Assembly: GCA_023548195.1 (NCBI GenBank)
Contig: JAJHZJ010000220.1
Location: 1,805,279 to 1,869,278, forward strand
Source: Bettongia penicillata ogilbyi
Lineage: Eukaryota > Chordata > Mammalia > Diprotodontia > Potoroidae
Direction of reading: 5' to 3'
Length of the DNA: 64,000 nt
Position numbers and translations under genes: made by a program. The notes under the pieces are model-generated. The model saw only the letters and a program-made list of their open reading frames with translations, searched no databases and was not told the origin of the DNA. Shown piece by piece: positions 47,146-58,815 of this stretch; within the stretch, counting starts at the first letter, position 1; every line of letters begins with the position of its first letter.

Positions 47146-47149
47146 AAAG

Positions 47150-47234
47150 AAATGAGGTGGAGGGATGAAGGGAAAGGAAAAGGAAAGGGCAAAAAAAGGA
47201 AGAGGGGAGGAAAGGGAAGGGAAAAGGAGGGAAC
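47150..47234 (+). repeat. Purine-rich (AAGG-like) tract
   Basis: Almost pure A/G over 85 bp, irregular units. Confidence 0.85.
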
Positions 47235-47235
47235 G

Positions 47236-47640
47236 TACATTTATTAAAAACCTGCTATTGGCTAGGTACTGTGATAAATACAAGGAAAAAGGAAGATGGT
47301 CACTGACCTAAAGTATCTTATATTTTATTGGGGAAAGACAGAATACAAAAATCAACTGTAAAGCAGAAGCAGAGAGTAGAAAGAAAGAGTCTGCAACAAT
47401 GGCATGGATTTTAAGTACTGAAAAACTCCAGAATAGACTTGACAGGGGAATGAAGGTAGGACAGTCTCAGCCCTCTCATTAATGGAAATTTCAGAATGAA
47501 TTCACTAAAAGGAAAGGGGAGGAAGGCCTTGAAGAATGATATTCCATGGTGAATAAGTTTAAGAGGTGGTAAGCTATTTTGAGGTGAGAAGGCCCCAGAT
47601 GCTAATGGAAGTTCCACTTAGTCAGTAGTACATAGGTTTA
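47236..47640 (+). repeat. Long non-coding repeat family member
   Basis: 'acatttattaaaaacctgct', 'attggctaggtactgtgata', 'cactgacctaaagtatctta' and 'gcagagagtagaaagaaaga' follow the first part. The later phrases are more decayed. Confidence 0.55.
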
Positions 47641-47839
47641 GAATGGAATTCCAAAACAACTTAGGGAAAAAAAGACCCAGGTCCAGGAGGAAGATGGTCC
47701 AAAAATATAAGTTCACTATTCCTCAAAGTTAAGGTAAGAGTAATCATAGAGGGACACAGAATCCAGGTTGAGTGTGCCAACATCTGCTCCATATTCTATG
47801 ACATCTGTATCATGAATAGAAAGTCTATCTATAGACTTA

Positions 47840-48015
47840 GATTTGGAAGAGAATTTAGAGGCTCCATTCCTAGATCCTACATTTTACAGATTAGAAAATC
47901 GAGACCTAGAGAGATGAAGTGACATTATTCAAAGTCATTCAGGTAGGAAGTGGCAAGGTAGAATCTTACTTTAAGTCTTCCGATTTCAAAGCCAGTGCTC
48001 TTTCCAGGAACCGTT
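47840..48015 (-). repeat. Marsupial SINE/MIR, antisense
   Basis: 'ttagatttggaagagaattt', 'cattttacagattagaaaat', 'gagacctagagagatgaagt' and 'aaagccagtgctctttcca'. Confidence 0.75.
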
Positions 48016-48404
48016 CCATCTTAGGATTTTCGCTGAGAGCTAACCAAAAAGTAATGAGATTCACTCCCTTTTTTCCTTTCCTTAACCTCTTGCAACTTCC
48101 TTTAAAACAAAACAAAACAGCAACCATACTAAAATATTTTCATAATGGAAACAACATATTTTTAAAAAAATAATGATGCCATTCCCCAAATCATGTTCAT
48201 AGACTATCTTTGATGATTTTTTTTAGATTCCATTAATAACTAACAGATGGAAGCCCATTGCATTGTTTCATAATTTGGACAATATTTTAAGCCAAAATTG
48301 GCATTACCCAGCTTAATTACCCAGCATAAACCCTTTCCACTTAATTTCTGAGTGCTCACTGTTTCTTAAAATGGAATACCTTCCCAAAAGACAAAGATAT
48401 GCCA

Positions 48405-48625
48405 CGACTGACAGTATTCAAAAGAAACTACAGGCAAAACCTAAACATTTGGAAAATTCACAGGCTAGTATTATCAAGTCCAAGTCCTTCATTTCACAAA
48501 TATGGAAATTCAGGACTGCAGAAATGAAAAGACTTGGTCAAGATCATGGAGTTAAGTACATAAGAAAATATTTACAAACCCAGGGTTTCTGCTACCATAA
48601 TCAGTATTCTTTCTTTACAAATTGG
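48405..48625 (-). repeat. MIR-like SINE, antisense
   Basis: 'catttcacaaatatggaaat', 'gacttggtcaagatcatgga' and 'caaacccagggtttctgct' in antisense order, decayed. Confidence 0.5.
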
Positions 48626-48629
48626 GAGC

Positions 48630-50555
48630 AAGAGTAGTAATCATGGGGGGAAAATGCTCCATCTTCTAAAGTGACCAACTATAAAATTTTACTAGAGATT
48701 AAATTATTTTTCTCTATTCATAAAAAGTGTTCATATTTATGGCCATACCCTTTATTTATTTTCATCCAAATTAAGAAAGTTATTTTGCTACATCTCTTAC
48801 TACTGCATTATTGCTGAAAAGTTTACTTCAATTGAAATTTTTTTTTAATTTCTTAAATATTCACAATGCATAATCATTTTCATTCATGATGTCTTATACT
48901 CTAACAATGTAGTGTAATTATACACCAAGACTGCAATTAAATATCTTATCCAAATTCTGAGAAAAGAACTCAGGTCTCTAATGTTTAAAAGAATAACCAT
49001 GTAAATTCTGTTGCCGAGAAATAAAACACACAAACTAAATTCCCTGCAATACCATGACTTTAAATTCATAAATATTCCTTTTAATTTGCTTGGGCCTAAT
49101 AAGAATAAAATAATTGATAAATAATTTAATAAATATTTGCTGAATTAGAATTTAGTGTCACTAAAAATATTAGTAATACAAAGTGCCATATAAACTTTTC
49201 TTTCATTATGTATATATTCCTGAAATTCCACATAGGAATCAATTCATATGTTTAAATACTAAGAAAAAGGACTAGTTCAAACTATCCAAAAGTGACATTT
49301 TTCAAGAATTATTTTTCAAAATGACTATTCATTTTTTAAAAGTTTAAAATGTGACTTGAGTTTCTTAAAGTAAAGCACTCCTTTATTGCTTAGCCGTTAA
49401 TTAAGGCCCACTTAATAATAAGAGTGTATATGAAACTGATAGGAAACTATTTGTCATTCTTAAAACATTTATTTATTTTGTGTTTTATTTTAAACAATTC
49501 TCTGAGCTTACAATGCTAAATTATGTATTTTTACCCAAGGATTTCCCTAGGATATCATAATTTTACTTGATTTCATTTGAATATTTTTTCTTTGCTATTC
49601 TGTTGCTATGCCTACTTTCATTACTGTAATGTCAATTATGCAAAAACCATGAAGACAGGGCTATTCATTTATATGCTAACAAAAAGTTATCATCAGAATC
49701 CCATTGGTAAAGATAATGGTGTTATTTAAACCCTGTACTATGAAACGAGTACAACAAGGATTCACCCTTTAGCAGGATCATTTGTGACTAAGTTAGTTCT
49801 GCTTACATGTTCTACATTCATAAATTCATATGTGTCTGGAACATAAATATAACAGTACTGATAGGATTAAATATTTTTACTTTTCTTTTAAGCCTAAGTG
49901 AATAGGGAATGTTTTAATGTTATTGACAATTCATTCTTTTAACTAGGTAATCTCGTTGCAGATATTCTGAAAAAAATACAGTTTGCAAAAATAAATAAGA
50001 AATGAAGATTGTCTTAAAATAATGAATAATTATTTTGCTTGGGGATAAGAAATATTCAGTATATTATTGTATCAACAAAATGCTTTCAGGCTTTATTACA
50101 TAAAAATCTAAGTGTGACTATGAAATATCAATAATTCTTTGAAAACAGAAGAGAAAGAAACTCTTTACAATTAAATATTCTTAGTGCAGGAGTAAACTCT
50201 GAGAAAATAATTTAAAAGCTAAAAAAAGAAAGGAATAAATATGTAGATTCCAGACATCCCAACTATAAGTCAGAACAAAGAGAGTATCTTAAATGGGTTT
50301 ATCAGCTATATCAGATAAGGTGAAATCACTTAAGATTTTGTGAACATGGGTTAAATCACACACAAAAGCTGGCCTTCAGTTAGGGAAAATTTTAGCTGAG
50401 GTAATTTGTTTGACTTGTCAACTAAGAGTTAATTATTTGGTTAATAGAGAGCTACCAAATAAATATCTGTGCACATTTACATAGAATCGTAGGATCTTTG
50501 AAAGTTAAGGTTAGAGAGTATTATGGAGCCATGGTGAAACTACTGGTAGACAGAC
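48630..50555. other. Unassigned AT-rich sequence
   Basis: No gene. A short antisense SINE scrap ('aatcgtaggatctttgaaag') is at 50485-50535. Confidence 0.45.
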
Positions 50556-50562
50556 AGAAATG

Positions 50563-50629
50563 GTAGATGATAGATACATAGATAGATAGATGATAGATAG
50601 ATAGAAAGATAGATAGATGATAGATAGAT

Positions 50630-50715
<86 letters not shown>

Positions 50716-50742
50716 GATAGATAGATAGAAAGATAGATAGAT

Positions 50743-50818
<76 letters not shown>
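50563..50818 (+). repeat. (GATA)n microsatellite with higher-order duplication
   Basis: About 255 bp of GATA units broken by 'gatgata' and by two 'gaaagata' variants. The two 'gaaag' variants (50604-50608 and 50728-50732) sit in the same local context 124 bp apart, which indicates that a block of 31 units was duplicated. Confidence 0.95.
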
Positions 50819-50819
<1 letters not shown>

Positions 50820-50874
50820 GCTCTGCTTTATATCAGAATATAATCTTACTATTTTAGATGTTTATTGAAATTAC

Positions 50875-51060
50875 ACGGAGATAGCATGGTGTAGTGAAGC
50901 ATACTGAAAACTGAATTCAATTCCTACTTCTCACAGACACGAATGGTATACCATCAGGTATTCATTTACAACACCAGTGCCCTGCAAAGCTTTTAGCCAA
51001 ATTGCGATTCTACATTGGTAAGGGAGGGCCTTCTTCAGACAAAACTGAACTATCCTCCTC
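50875..51060 (+). repeat. Marsupial SINE, partial
   Basis: 'gagatagcatggtgtagtga', 'ctgaattcaattcctactt' and 'caccagtgccctgcaaagc' in forward order, tail decayed. Confidence 0.5.
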
Positions 51061-51064
51061 CCTT

Positions 51065-51775
51065 CGCAAAATGAGCAATAGTTCTTCTGACTTTCTTTTA
51101 TCACGTATTGTTATTTATATCTAAAAATTACTCAGTCCCAAGTCAGAAACACAACACTCTTTTATAGCATTGTTCCAAATAAAGATATGATCTACCTTAC
51201 ATTCTCGTTTCCAGAAACACTTTGAGTGGTAGAAATAAACACTGTTTGTCTTACTTGGAAAAACATCCTTTAATCTAAATTTGAAGATTAATGTGTGAGA
51301 TGTGTAGGAGGAAATCTTCACAAATGAAACAAATATTAAGATTAGTGATGCTTAAAAATTAATACCTTGCACTAAATAATTTTTCAGTACACACATCATG
51401 ACATATGCTAAATGAAATCTTTGAAATATTTTGATAATGATATTTTTGATGTAGGTTCTCTTCCGATGCTTGATGCAAAACTAAAAATGTATATGTAAAC
51501 CCTTAATTGTTTATTGAGGAGAAATAGAATTACCTAACTTTTATCTGATTTCTGAAACACTAAAAATTATTTCATCTTGAATTTGCATTATTATTAAAGA
51601 TTTTGGTTCCCATTAAATATTGTTCCTAGACTTGTAATCTTTTTAATACAAATGATAATTTATGTACCTCACTGTGAGTATGTTTTATACAGTTTTTCAT
51701 GCAAATAATCAATATTTAATAGTCCATAAAATGGAAAACTAAGGAAAATATTAAAAGTTAACATATCTTACATTT
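51065..51775. other. Unassigned sequence
   Basis: AT-rich, nothing identified. Confidence 0.4.
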
Positions 51776-51779
51776 TAAT

Positions 51780-52190
51780 CCAATTCAACACATATGTTAA
51801 AATGCTTATTATTTTTAAGGTACCAGAAATAAAAATATAAAAACAATTACTGCCCACATGTGTATTACATTTTGTGAAAGGCTAATGCATCTATCAAAAG
51901 TAAAAATAAAATAATTTGAAGGGTCCTAAAAACTGGAAAGTGGAGTAAGGAAAGGTATTGAGTAAGAGATGATCCCTGAATTGAACTTGCAAGAAACTAA
52001 GGATCTTAAGGGGTGAAAAGGAAAAGGGAATGCATTCTATATAAGTGAGACAGATTGTGAGGGGTGGGGAAAGTCATGATGATGGGTAATGGAATGTCCA
52101 AAACACCAAAACTCATAAAGTATGAAAATGAGAGCCTGAAAGAATATTTATTATGCTTCTGACAATTCTCGAAAGGCAGGCACTGCAATT
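51780..52190 (+). repeat. Long non-coding repeat family member, decayed
   Basis: 'ttttaaggtaccagaaataa', 'aacaattactgcccacatg' and later 'gaaaagggaatgcattctat' follow the family order but with low similarity. Confidence 0.4.
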
Positions 52191-52194
52191 ATGA

Positions 52195-52435
52195 TTTCAT
52201 ATAAAGCAGTAATAAAAATTTATAATGTCAACTGATATAAACAGGGAAACTATTTTATCCTTGAAGGTACCTTAGATAATGAAACAATATCATTATGAAA
52301 TTTATATGCACCAAATGGCATAGTATTAAATTCTTAAAGGAAAAGTATAATAGAAAGTGAAGAAGACATTGATAGTAACACAGTTATTTTAAGCAGGTGA
52401 ACATTCCCCTTTAAGAGCTGGACACTTGTACCAGA
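52195..52435 (+). mobile_element. L1 ORF2 endonuclease-region fragment
   Basis: 'aatttatatgcaccaaatgg', 'catagtattaaattcttaaa' and 'gtaacacagttattttaag' match the L1 endonuclease region (the phrase encoding 'YAPN' is visible). Confidence 0.55.
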
Positions 52436-52439
52436 AAGG

Positions 52440-54690
52440 TAAATATCAAGGAACATTTTGAGCATTAACATGAGAGGTGTGTAGAAGGAAATCTTTACAA
52501 ATGAAACAGCAATATTAAGATTAGTGAAGTTTAAAAAGTAACACTTTGCATTAATATTTAGTTCTGTGCATCATGACATGTTAAATGAAATCTTTAAAAT
52601 TCTTTGATGATGTTAAATGCTAAACAGCTTGCAGGAAAAACTAGACATGAGAGAGACCCATAGTAAATTCATAATGGGAATGTGCACATTACTGAGAACC
52701 TATTTTACCCTTACTAAATTTAATCATTTCTTGGGAATAAAGAGATCAGTGGTAAAATAACATGACAAAAATAGTAAACAAAACATTTCTATAATACAAT
52801 AAAATGGAAAATATAGACTAGAATGGAGGCTTAATTATTACTGATTGGGAAAACAAATCATGATATAAGGGAAGTGGCATTAAAAGCCCAGTTCCTAATC
52901 GCAGAAAAGAAGGCAACAACAAGGTATAAAACAAACTCTAAAATTATAGCCATGCAGGTAATCCCTTTTTCCAAATTTTTGTGTATTTAATTTTCAATTT
53001 ATTGAATAAAACAACCATTTCCTTAACAGCATAATATTTAAAAACATGAAACAGCAAACTTGTAATTTAAAACTTCCTATTACTAATATATATATATGAA
53101 ATTAAATTATCATTTAAATGTCTTTTTTTCTTTTACCCCTTCCCTCATCCTAGAAATGATAAACATTAAACATAAATGTGTGTGTGTGTGCGCGCGCGTG
53201 TGTAACATACCAGGATGTAAGACTCAAAAGAAGAATTGAGCTCTTGAGTAGAAGAGGAGAAAATACATGAAACTGAGATGGAAATAGAGGCAGAGAAAAC
53301 TTCCACAAAAAAAGGACCAGAACTCTTGGAGCAGAGATATATTAATAGATCAGGAATAAGACAAAACAGGACAAATTATATGTTGCTGCAACCATCACCT
53401 TCCTTCCCCTTGGGGAAGACCACCTGTTTACTCTTCCTTCTTTTAAATATTTACTTTGTCCTAATAAAATGTTGACCATTCTTACTAAGCTAACAGCTAA
53501 GAATGATTTTTACATTTTAAAGTACAATAAACTTTAAAATTCAAAAAATCTTTTTTAACTCATGGCAATACAAATGTAGGAAGTAAGCTAGATTTCATTC
53601 AGGGATGGTGGGTTTGGGTTAATTTATCTATCCCTCTTTTTGTTTAGAGTCGCCAAAAAAACATAAAATGTCCATGGTCCATTAAGAAATCCTCTAAAGA
53701 TCACCATTTGCTGTTTTGGTAGAAAATGGTCATGAAAACAAATAAACATAGATCTCCTGGAAAAAAAAAAAAGAATATTCTACATCAAGTTTTCACAGTT
53801 TATTTAAGAGTTTCTTGGGTAGGACAACTCAAAAGTCTTTCTGAAGTTAAGATGCTTTGTATCTATTGTTTTCCTTTGATCTCCCAGGCCTGTCACTCTG
53901 TCACAGAGGAAAAGAAGATTATTCCGACAGGACTTGTTCTTTACAATGACATGTCAGCTGGTGCACAGGACCTCGTGCTCTTCAAGGCATTTTAAAATTG
54001 ATCTTACAATATTCGATTGAAGTATTTTTTCTAAATACAGTAGATGTTAAGTTTGTAGGTGAAGACTTCCAAGTCATGCTTTGTATTTTTCTAGAACATT
54101 TCACAATACTGGCTGTGAGTGAGCATCTTGGCTGGTCATCTCAAATATGTCACATGATCATTACCTGGGATTTATGATTGCTCTGTTTGCCTTTTGTGAA
54201 AAGAAAAAAACCTAAATTTTAAAGTTCATGATTAATTTTCTTTCTAGTTGTGCAGAAAGAATGAGGATATAGACCTGTTGTAATACAAAGTTTTATCAGC
54301 TTGTTGATGGAGAGAACCGAATGTGGGAATCAAGGGCAACTAAAACAAAAGCCTTTGCATGCTTGTCTCCCACTTAAAGGTCATTTCAGAATCATTAGAA
54401 ACCCCAGAGGAGGGAGATGAGATGGTTTTGTATTATTTTTGTTAATGACAATAACTTTCTCTGTTATATATTGTGTTGATAATCATTAGAAAATTAAGCC
54501 ATCTTTTTTTATATTATCACAATCATAAACGAAGTTGATTTAATTGGCATGTTAGCAAACCAAGTTTCATATCCATAGATATGAAATGTAATATATACCT
54601 ACAAATACACTTTCTATACAAATATTAATACAATGAACACTTAGATAAGTTGAAGCAGTGCCTAACAGATAATTGAAGCTAGCAAAGTTT
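52440..54690. other. Unassigned sequence
   Basis: No supported gene. A 26-bp alternating purine-pyrimidine tract (GT then GC units) at 53179-53204 could adopt Z-DNA. The open frames 53278-53475 and 53726-53995 show no domain. Confidence 0.45.
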
Positions 54691-54930
54691 CAAATACTGT
54701 GCTCCAAGTTAGTCACTTGTGCAGTCAGTCTGAGTGGTCTATGTTTAAACCTTGCCTAGACTTTGGGTGGCTACACAGCCAGCATACAGGAGATACTAGT
54801 CTGGAAAATCCCTGGCATATGTGAACTTAGACATGGGAAAGTGCTGAGATGGCACATAATACATCTCCTCATGATACATATAACAAATCAATATACTTTT
54901 GTCCTTATGTGGAAGTTTTTTACTCCAGTA

Positions 54931-55003
54931 TATAAAAGCAGCAGGCAATTTGAAATTTTCCTGGACTGCACTCAATTGCTTGCTGCTTTGGTTTGCTAAT
55001 AAA
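54931..55003 (+). promoter_or_regulatory. LTR promoter and polyadenylation core
   Basis: TATAAAAGCAGC at 54931-54942 is followed about 67 bp later by AATAAA at 54998-55003, the usual spacing of TATA box, R region and polyadenylation signal in a class I retroviral LTR. A T run (55014-55029) follows. Confidence 0.6.
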
Positions 55004-55562
55004 ATTCTTTAACCCTTTTTTTTTTTTTCCTGAGTGTGACTTATTGACTAGAGCAAGGATGAACTAAGATTTATTTTAATACTCCTGACTATGAGGAAGG
55101 GACCACTCACTTGCATGACTCTCATTATATGAACCCAATGCCCAGTTCTGCAGACAGAAATCTAAGGTCAGTCAGCCATGAAGTTGCCAGAAAATTCATA
55201 CTTAGGAGGGATAAGGACAAATAGGTTCCAAGCACCCCCAAATTTATCATTTCTTGTTTGTTAACAGAGAGCCACCACATGAAGGAAAGGGCAGTGGTGA
55301 GTCTTGACCCAGCATTAGGTCACCAAGGGACAGAATGATCAAGGAATACCAGTGTCATTATGATATTGGGAGAGAGGAAGCCTCTTTTTGGCTTCCTATT
55401 AGACAAGTTATTAAAAGCTTGGGACAAAGAAAAACTGCTAGTTCAACTAAGAATGTCCAAAAGTTCAGTAGTAAAGGTCAGTTCAGACTGGACTTAGTAT
55501 GTAGATAACTATAGAAAGAAAACTTGCCCAGATAAATAAGAGACCTTACATTGTTGTTGATG

Positions 55563-55619
55563 TGTGATTGCTAAAACCAGACTTGAAGATCCAGAGCTTA
55601 GGCAAATAGATAATGGTAC
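55563..55619 (+). pseudogene. gag remnant left of the inserted LTR
   Basis: A short open stretch ending EDPELRQIDNG runs straight into the insertion point. Its frame matches the capsid-like frame that resumes at 56391, so it is probably the end of the matrix/linker part of the same gag. Confidence 0.4.
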
Positions 55620-56388
55620 TGTTGTATGGAATTTTCAAGCTGACCGCCCTTCACTACTGTCAAGTGGGCAAAGACCAACACAAAACGAAGAAAAATCCAA
55701 GCTGAATTGAAAGTAGAAAAGTTTTATTAGCAGGGAAATCAGACACTAGTGCCAAAACACCCCAGTACAACGCACAAGACAGACAAAGCCTGGGAGAGGT
55801 AGGGGAGTTTTATATTTGAAAACCACAAAGGGGAGGTTTAGAAAAAAAGAACTGAGAGTCTTTCCCAAGAACAGGTAGGACACAGAAGTAAGGTGTTTTG
55901 CAGGAACCATTGACTTCAAGGCTTGTTTGGGCCAATTTTGGGGAGGAGGGAGAGGGCACAGGGCAGCTCATCAAGTTCAACTAGCAAACACCAGTGTGAG
56001 AAGCAAAGAAAGAAGTTCTGTTTCCAAAGAAGTGACACATACACACTCCCACCCTTGCAAGAAAGATAACAGGGTGTAAGTCAGAAATAACTAACAGAGC
56101 TGTGACCTAGTAGAACTACGCTTCTGATTCAGTAAAAGGCCAGAAGCTTGTACAAATGCTTAACAAGCTTTTAATGTTAACCCACACACACCCCAGGATG
56201 GAGCAAGCTAATTTGAATGCCCATGGAGCACATGATAAGGAAGGGCAAACACATCTAGGAGAAGAACATGGAATAGGCAGTTCAGGAAATTGGATCCAGG
56301 CAACTGGGAATAGAGGAAGCACGCCAAGGTGAAGAATGAGAATTAAACTGTTGGTTGTATCCAGCATTCAGTGTGCCTGTGCCTGTCC
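55620..56388 (-). mobile_element. Antisense solo LTR inserted in gag
   Basis: On the minus strand this 769-bp segment has TATAAAA (55808-55814) and AATAAA (55723-55728) with LTR spacing. Its plus-strand ends are TGTTG and GTCCA. It is bracketed by GGTAC (55615-55619) and GTTAC (56389-56393), a 5-bp target duplication with one mismatch. Gag-like sequence lies on both sides in one frame. I infer that a different class I-like element inserted and then recombined to a solo LTR. The right end is the less certain one. Confidence 0.6.
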
Positions 56389-57525
56389 AGTTACCCTTTA
56401 CCACAAGGGGGTGTTGGTCAGGTCACCTATCCAAAAGAATATAAAATAAAAATCCTGAATTCACTAAATGACCATGTGGAGTTCTTGGTAAGATTCTTGT
56501 TTATCACAGCAGCAAAGTATCTGGGAGTGAGCAAGACTTTGCCTCATTGAAAAGTTTCTGATCATCTTGCTTTGGAAAATGGGCTTACACTGTGTCCAGT
56601 GCATCTACTTGGCAAGGTAACTCAGAAAAAAAACATATTAATCTCAGGGGTACTTCCACATCACCATGCTATTAGAGGTGTCAATTATCACTGGACCACC
56701 CCTTTATAACCTTGGTACCTCATAATCAAAGATCATGGTACTCTTAAGAACTACTTTTGTGAGGAATAATCAAATCCTTTCTCAGGCAGGAGACATTCCA
56801 CTTATTCAGACTAATAGAAATCACCATCATTAGGAAAATTAAAGACCATTTCAAGGAGACATAACCTTAATTGGGATGATAGTGATGAGTTATTGGATGT
56901 CTTTATTACAAAGGATGAGAAGGCAAGGGTCCTGTCCTGTGTTGTAAAGTTAGAGGATGAACCAGATAACAAGACCACAAGGCCCAGAATGGCTATTGAA
57001 TAGAATTGTAATAATGAGAGGGACTGGTGATTTTTTTCAGTGATGCACAAATGACCCTCTATGATGCTCTGGAGCAAATCAGAACCCATAAATTGGGAAA
57101 AGTTCAATGAAAAAAATCAAAATTCACAGCAACACCCCATTGCTTTCTATATTCATTTGCATGCTGCTAGTTTAGTCATTTGCTCAGATACAGAAAATGG
57201 GCATGATCTAAAAGCAATTGCATCAGTTTATATCAATTGGCAGCATATATCTGGAGTTACTTTCGTAAATTCTGCCCCAGCTAGGGTGGGAAAATTATTA
57301 GTGAATAATTTTATCTTATGTGATTGACAGGCAGAAGAATTAATTTAGGAAAAGAGAAGGAAAGTAAGGCTAAGGAAGTGAAACTATTGGCCTCTGCTGT
57401 GAAAGGGAAATGCAGAGAGACCAGGAGACAAAGAGTCAGAAAAGATGATCTGCAAAACAAAGGGATGGAGGGCAGAGTAATTTTACTATAAAAGGGAGAA
57501 TCACTTTAAGAAGTATTGAAGGAAA
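56389..57525 (+). pseudogene. gag capsid and nucleocapsid remnant
   Basis: The piece resumes with a YPLPQGGVGQ start that resembles a gammaretroviral capsid N-terminus. At 57073-57330 an open frame carries a W-x-x-F, then P-x-A-F, then 'SAPAR-x-GKLL' pattern. That is the order of the gammaretroviral capsid C-terminal region. At 57481-57513 a YYKRENHFKK segment looks like a CCHC zinc knuckle that has lost its cysteines. Gag would form the virion core. Stops and shifts show it is dead. The gap between the two capsid parts is longer than expected, so another insertion may lie at about 56580-57040. Confidence 0.5.
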
Positions 57526-57804
57526 TGGGAGTGGAAGGAGACCTCCAGCAAAAGGCAACATCTAAGTTATCCCAAGGGGCCATGAAGAACCAACTGACAA
57601 ATAAATGAACCACCACCACCACAGCCTGCTTCTCTCCTCCCCAACCCCTGTGGAAACCACTGTCACCCACAATTGCCCTGGACACTGAATAACCTGTACT
57701 CTGTTGGATATAATTCATACTAATCCTTGCAACGACAGCAGAGGGGAGAAAGTAGGGAACTAGAAGTATGTGGGTGGGATGTTGAAGGGAACCTAGCTAG
57801 GGGC

Positions 57805-57905
57805 AAGGAGCCCTTACTGGAGATCATTGTAAATGACACAACCTTTGCTTCCTTGGTGGACAGGAAGGGACTTCCTTAGTGCTTAAGTGTCACCCTGAGG
57901 GTTTC
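57805..57905 (+). pseudogene. Retroviral protease start, catalytic motif lost
   Basis: One frame reads EPLLEIIVN then FASLVD. That is the approach to the active-site loop of a retroviral aspartic protease, but the residues after the catalytic Asp no longer match the motif, and a stop follows. Its position after the nucleocapsid remnant fits gag-pro order. Confidence 0.5.
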
Positions 57906-57909
57906 CTGG

Positions 57910-58270
57910 TCTTAATAATAGAAAGAATAATAAGAGTCTTGGGAAAAAGTGAGATATGTGCCTTGACTAGCCTGCCTAAATTAGCTGTTGGACTTTTAAT
58001 GTTTTTTAACTCTTTTTATTAATGCATAATTGTCCTATTTCACTTTGTCTAAGGGACCTATTACATAGCCTTGAGGCCATTATTCACTATGATCCAGGAA
58101 GGATTAGGCTAGCTAGAATAAAAAGGAATTGATTTAGCTTACTGGGCAATTGTAAAGTTTTATGGGATCCCTTTGTCCATTAAGGTCTGATTTGACTTCC
58201 TTGTTACCAAACTGACCCAATATGAGTATCCCCTTTTCAAAATTCAAATGAACTAGGTAATTTCTTTATT
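57910..58270 (+). other. Unassigned, probably decayed retroviral pol
   Basis: It lies in the place expected for pol. Only 58190-58240 gives a weak resemblance to the start of a reverse transcriptase. No open frame remains. Confidence 0.3.
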
Positions 58271-58274
58271 TTCC

Positions 58275-58390
58275 TTTGTGACTTCTCTGTCAAATCATAA
58301 TGTCACTGAATTTCTCTTCTTGCCTCTAACCTTGTCCCTTTGATACATGCTTCCAGACTAGTCTTCTTAGAATACCACTTTCACTGAGGA
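58275..58390 (+). repeat. L2 fragment, left of SINE
   Basis: 'tgcctctaaccttgtccctt' and 'cttcttagaataccactttc' follow L2 and continue at 58611 after the SINE. Confidence 0.55.
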
Positions 58391-58391
58391 G

Positions 58392-58610
58392 CCAGTATGG
58401 TACAGTATAAGGAATGCTGAATGTCAAACAGTTCACTTATGATCATGAGCCCAGAGTTCCAATCTATCTTCAGATACTGACCCAGTACCTTGCCTATGTT
58501 ACCTGGGATAAGACCCTAAACTTCTTAGGTCACCGATTTCCTCATCTGTAAATTAAAAAAGATTGAAATAGATGACCTGTAAGCTTCCTTTCAATTCTAC
58601 ATCAATGATC
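58392..58610 (+). repeat. Marsupial SINE inserted in L2
   Basis: Head 'gaggagccagtatggtacag', then 'gagttccaatctatcttca', 'gatttcctcatctgtaaatt', 'gaaatagatgacctgtaag' and 'cttcctttcaattctacat'. Confidence 0.75.
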
Positions 58611-58815
58611 TGACCCCTTCTCATTCAAAAATTATTGCTAGTTCCCCAGTGCCTACGAAATAAAGTCCAAAAAAGGTAGCCTGACACTTTAAGCCAGTAT
58701 AACTCAACTTGGTCTATCAATGTCATTTCCTACTACTCTCATATAGATGCTCATACCTTCAAATGTACAGATCTACTCATTACTCCCCAAAATGTTTCTA
58801 CTGGGGGTTATAATG
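58611..58815 (+). repeat. L2 fragment, right of SINE
   Basis: 'gctagttccccagtgcctac', 'gaaataaagtccaaaaaagg' and 'tagcctgacactttaagcc' continue the L2. Confidence 0.65.

Larger units (their letters stand above)
54700..58262 (+). mobile_element. Decayed gammaretrovirus-like provirus, partial
   Basis: An old endogenous retrovirus in the plus direction. It has an LTR core (TATA box 54931, polyadenylation signal 54998), a leader, then a gag interrupted by an antisense LTR (55620-56388). Next come capsid-like sequence, a degenerate zinc-knuckle and a protease start (about 57805-57905). A short match to the beginning of a reverse transcriptase may lie at about 58190-58262. Most of pol, env and the 3' LTR are missing. 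Every frame is interrupted. The class I / gamma assignment rests on the capsid and protease motifs. The LTR ends and primer-binding site could not be fixed. Confidence 0.55.

Noticed and set aside
50563..50818. Regularly spaced repeats resembling a CRISPR array
   Set aside because: The units are contiguous tetranucleotides without unique spacers, in a vertebrate genome.
55618..56352. ACTGTTG at 55618-55624 and 56346-56352 as the target duplication of the antisense LTR
   Set aside because: It would give ends that are not TG...CA. The GGTAC/GTTAC pair gives proper ends and keeps the gag frame.
56116..56367. An 83-codon minus-strand frame
   Set aside because: It lies in the U3 part of the antisense LTR and shows no protein features.
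57061..57327. An 88-codon frame as a host gene
   Set aside because: Its residue pattern and position fit the capsid end of a decayed retroviral gag.
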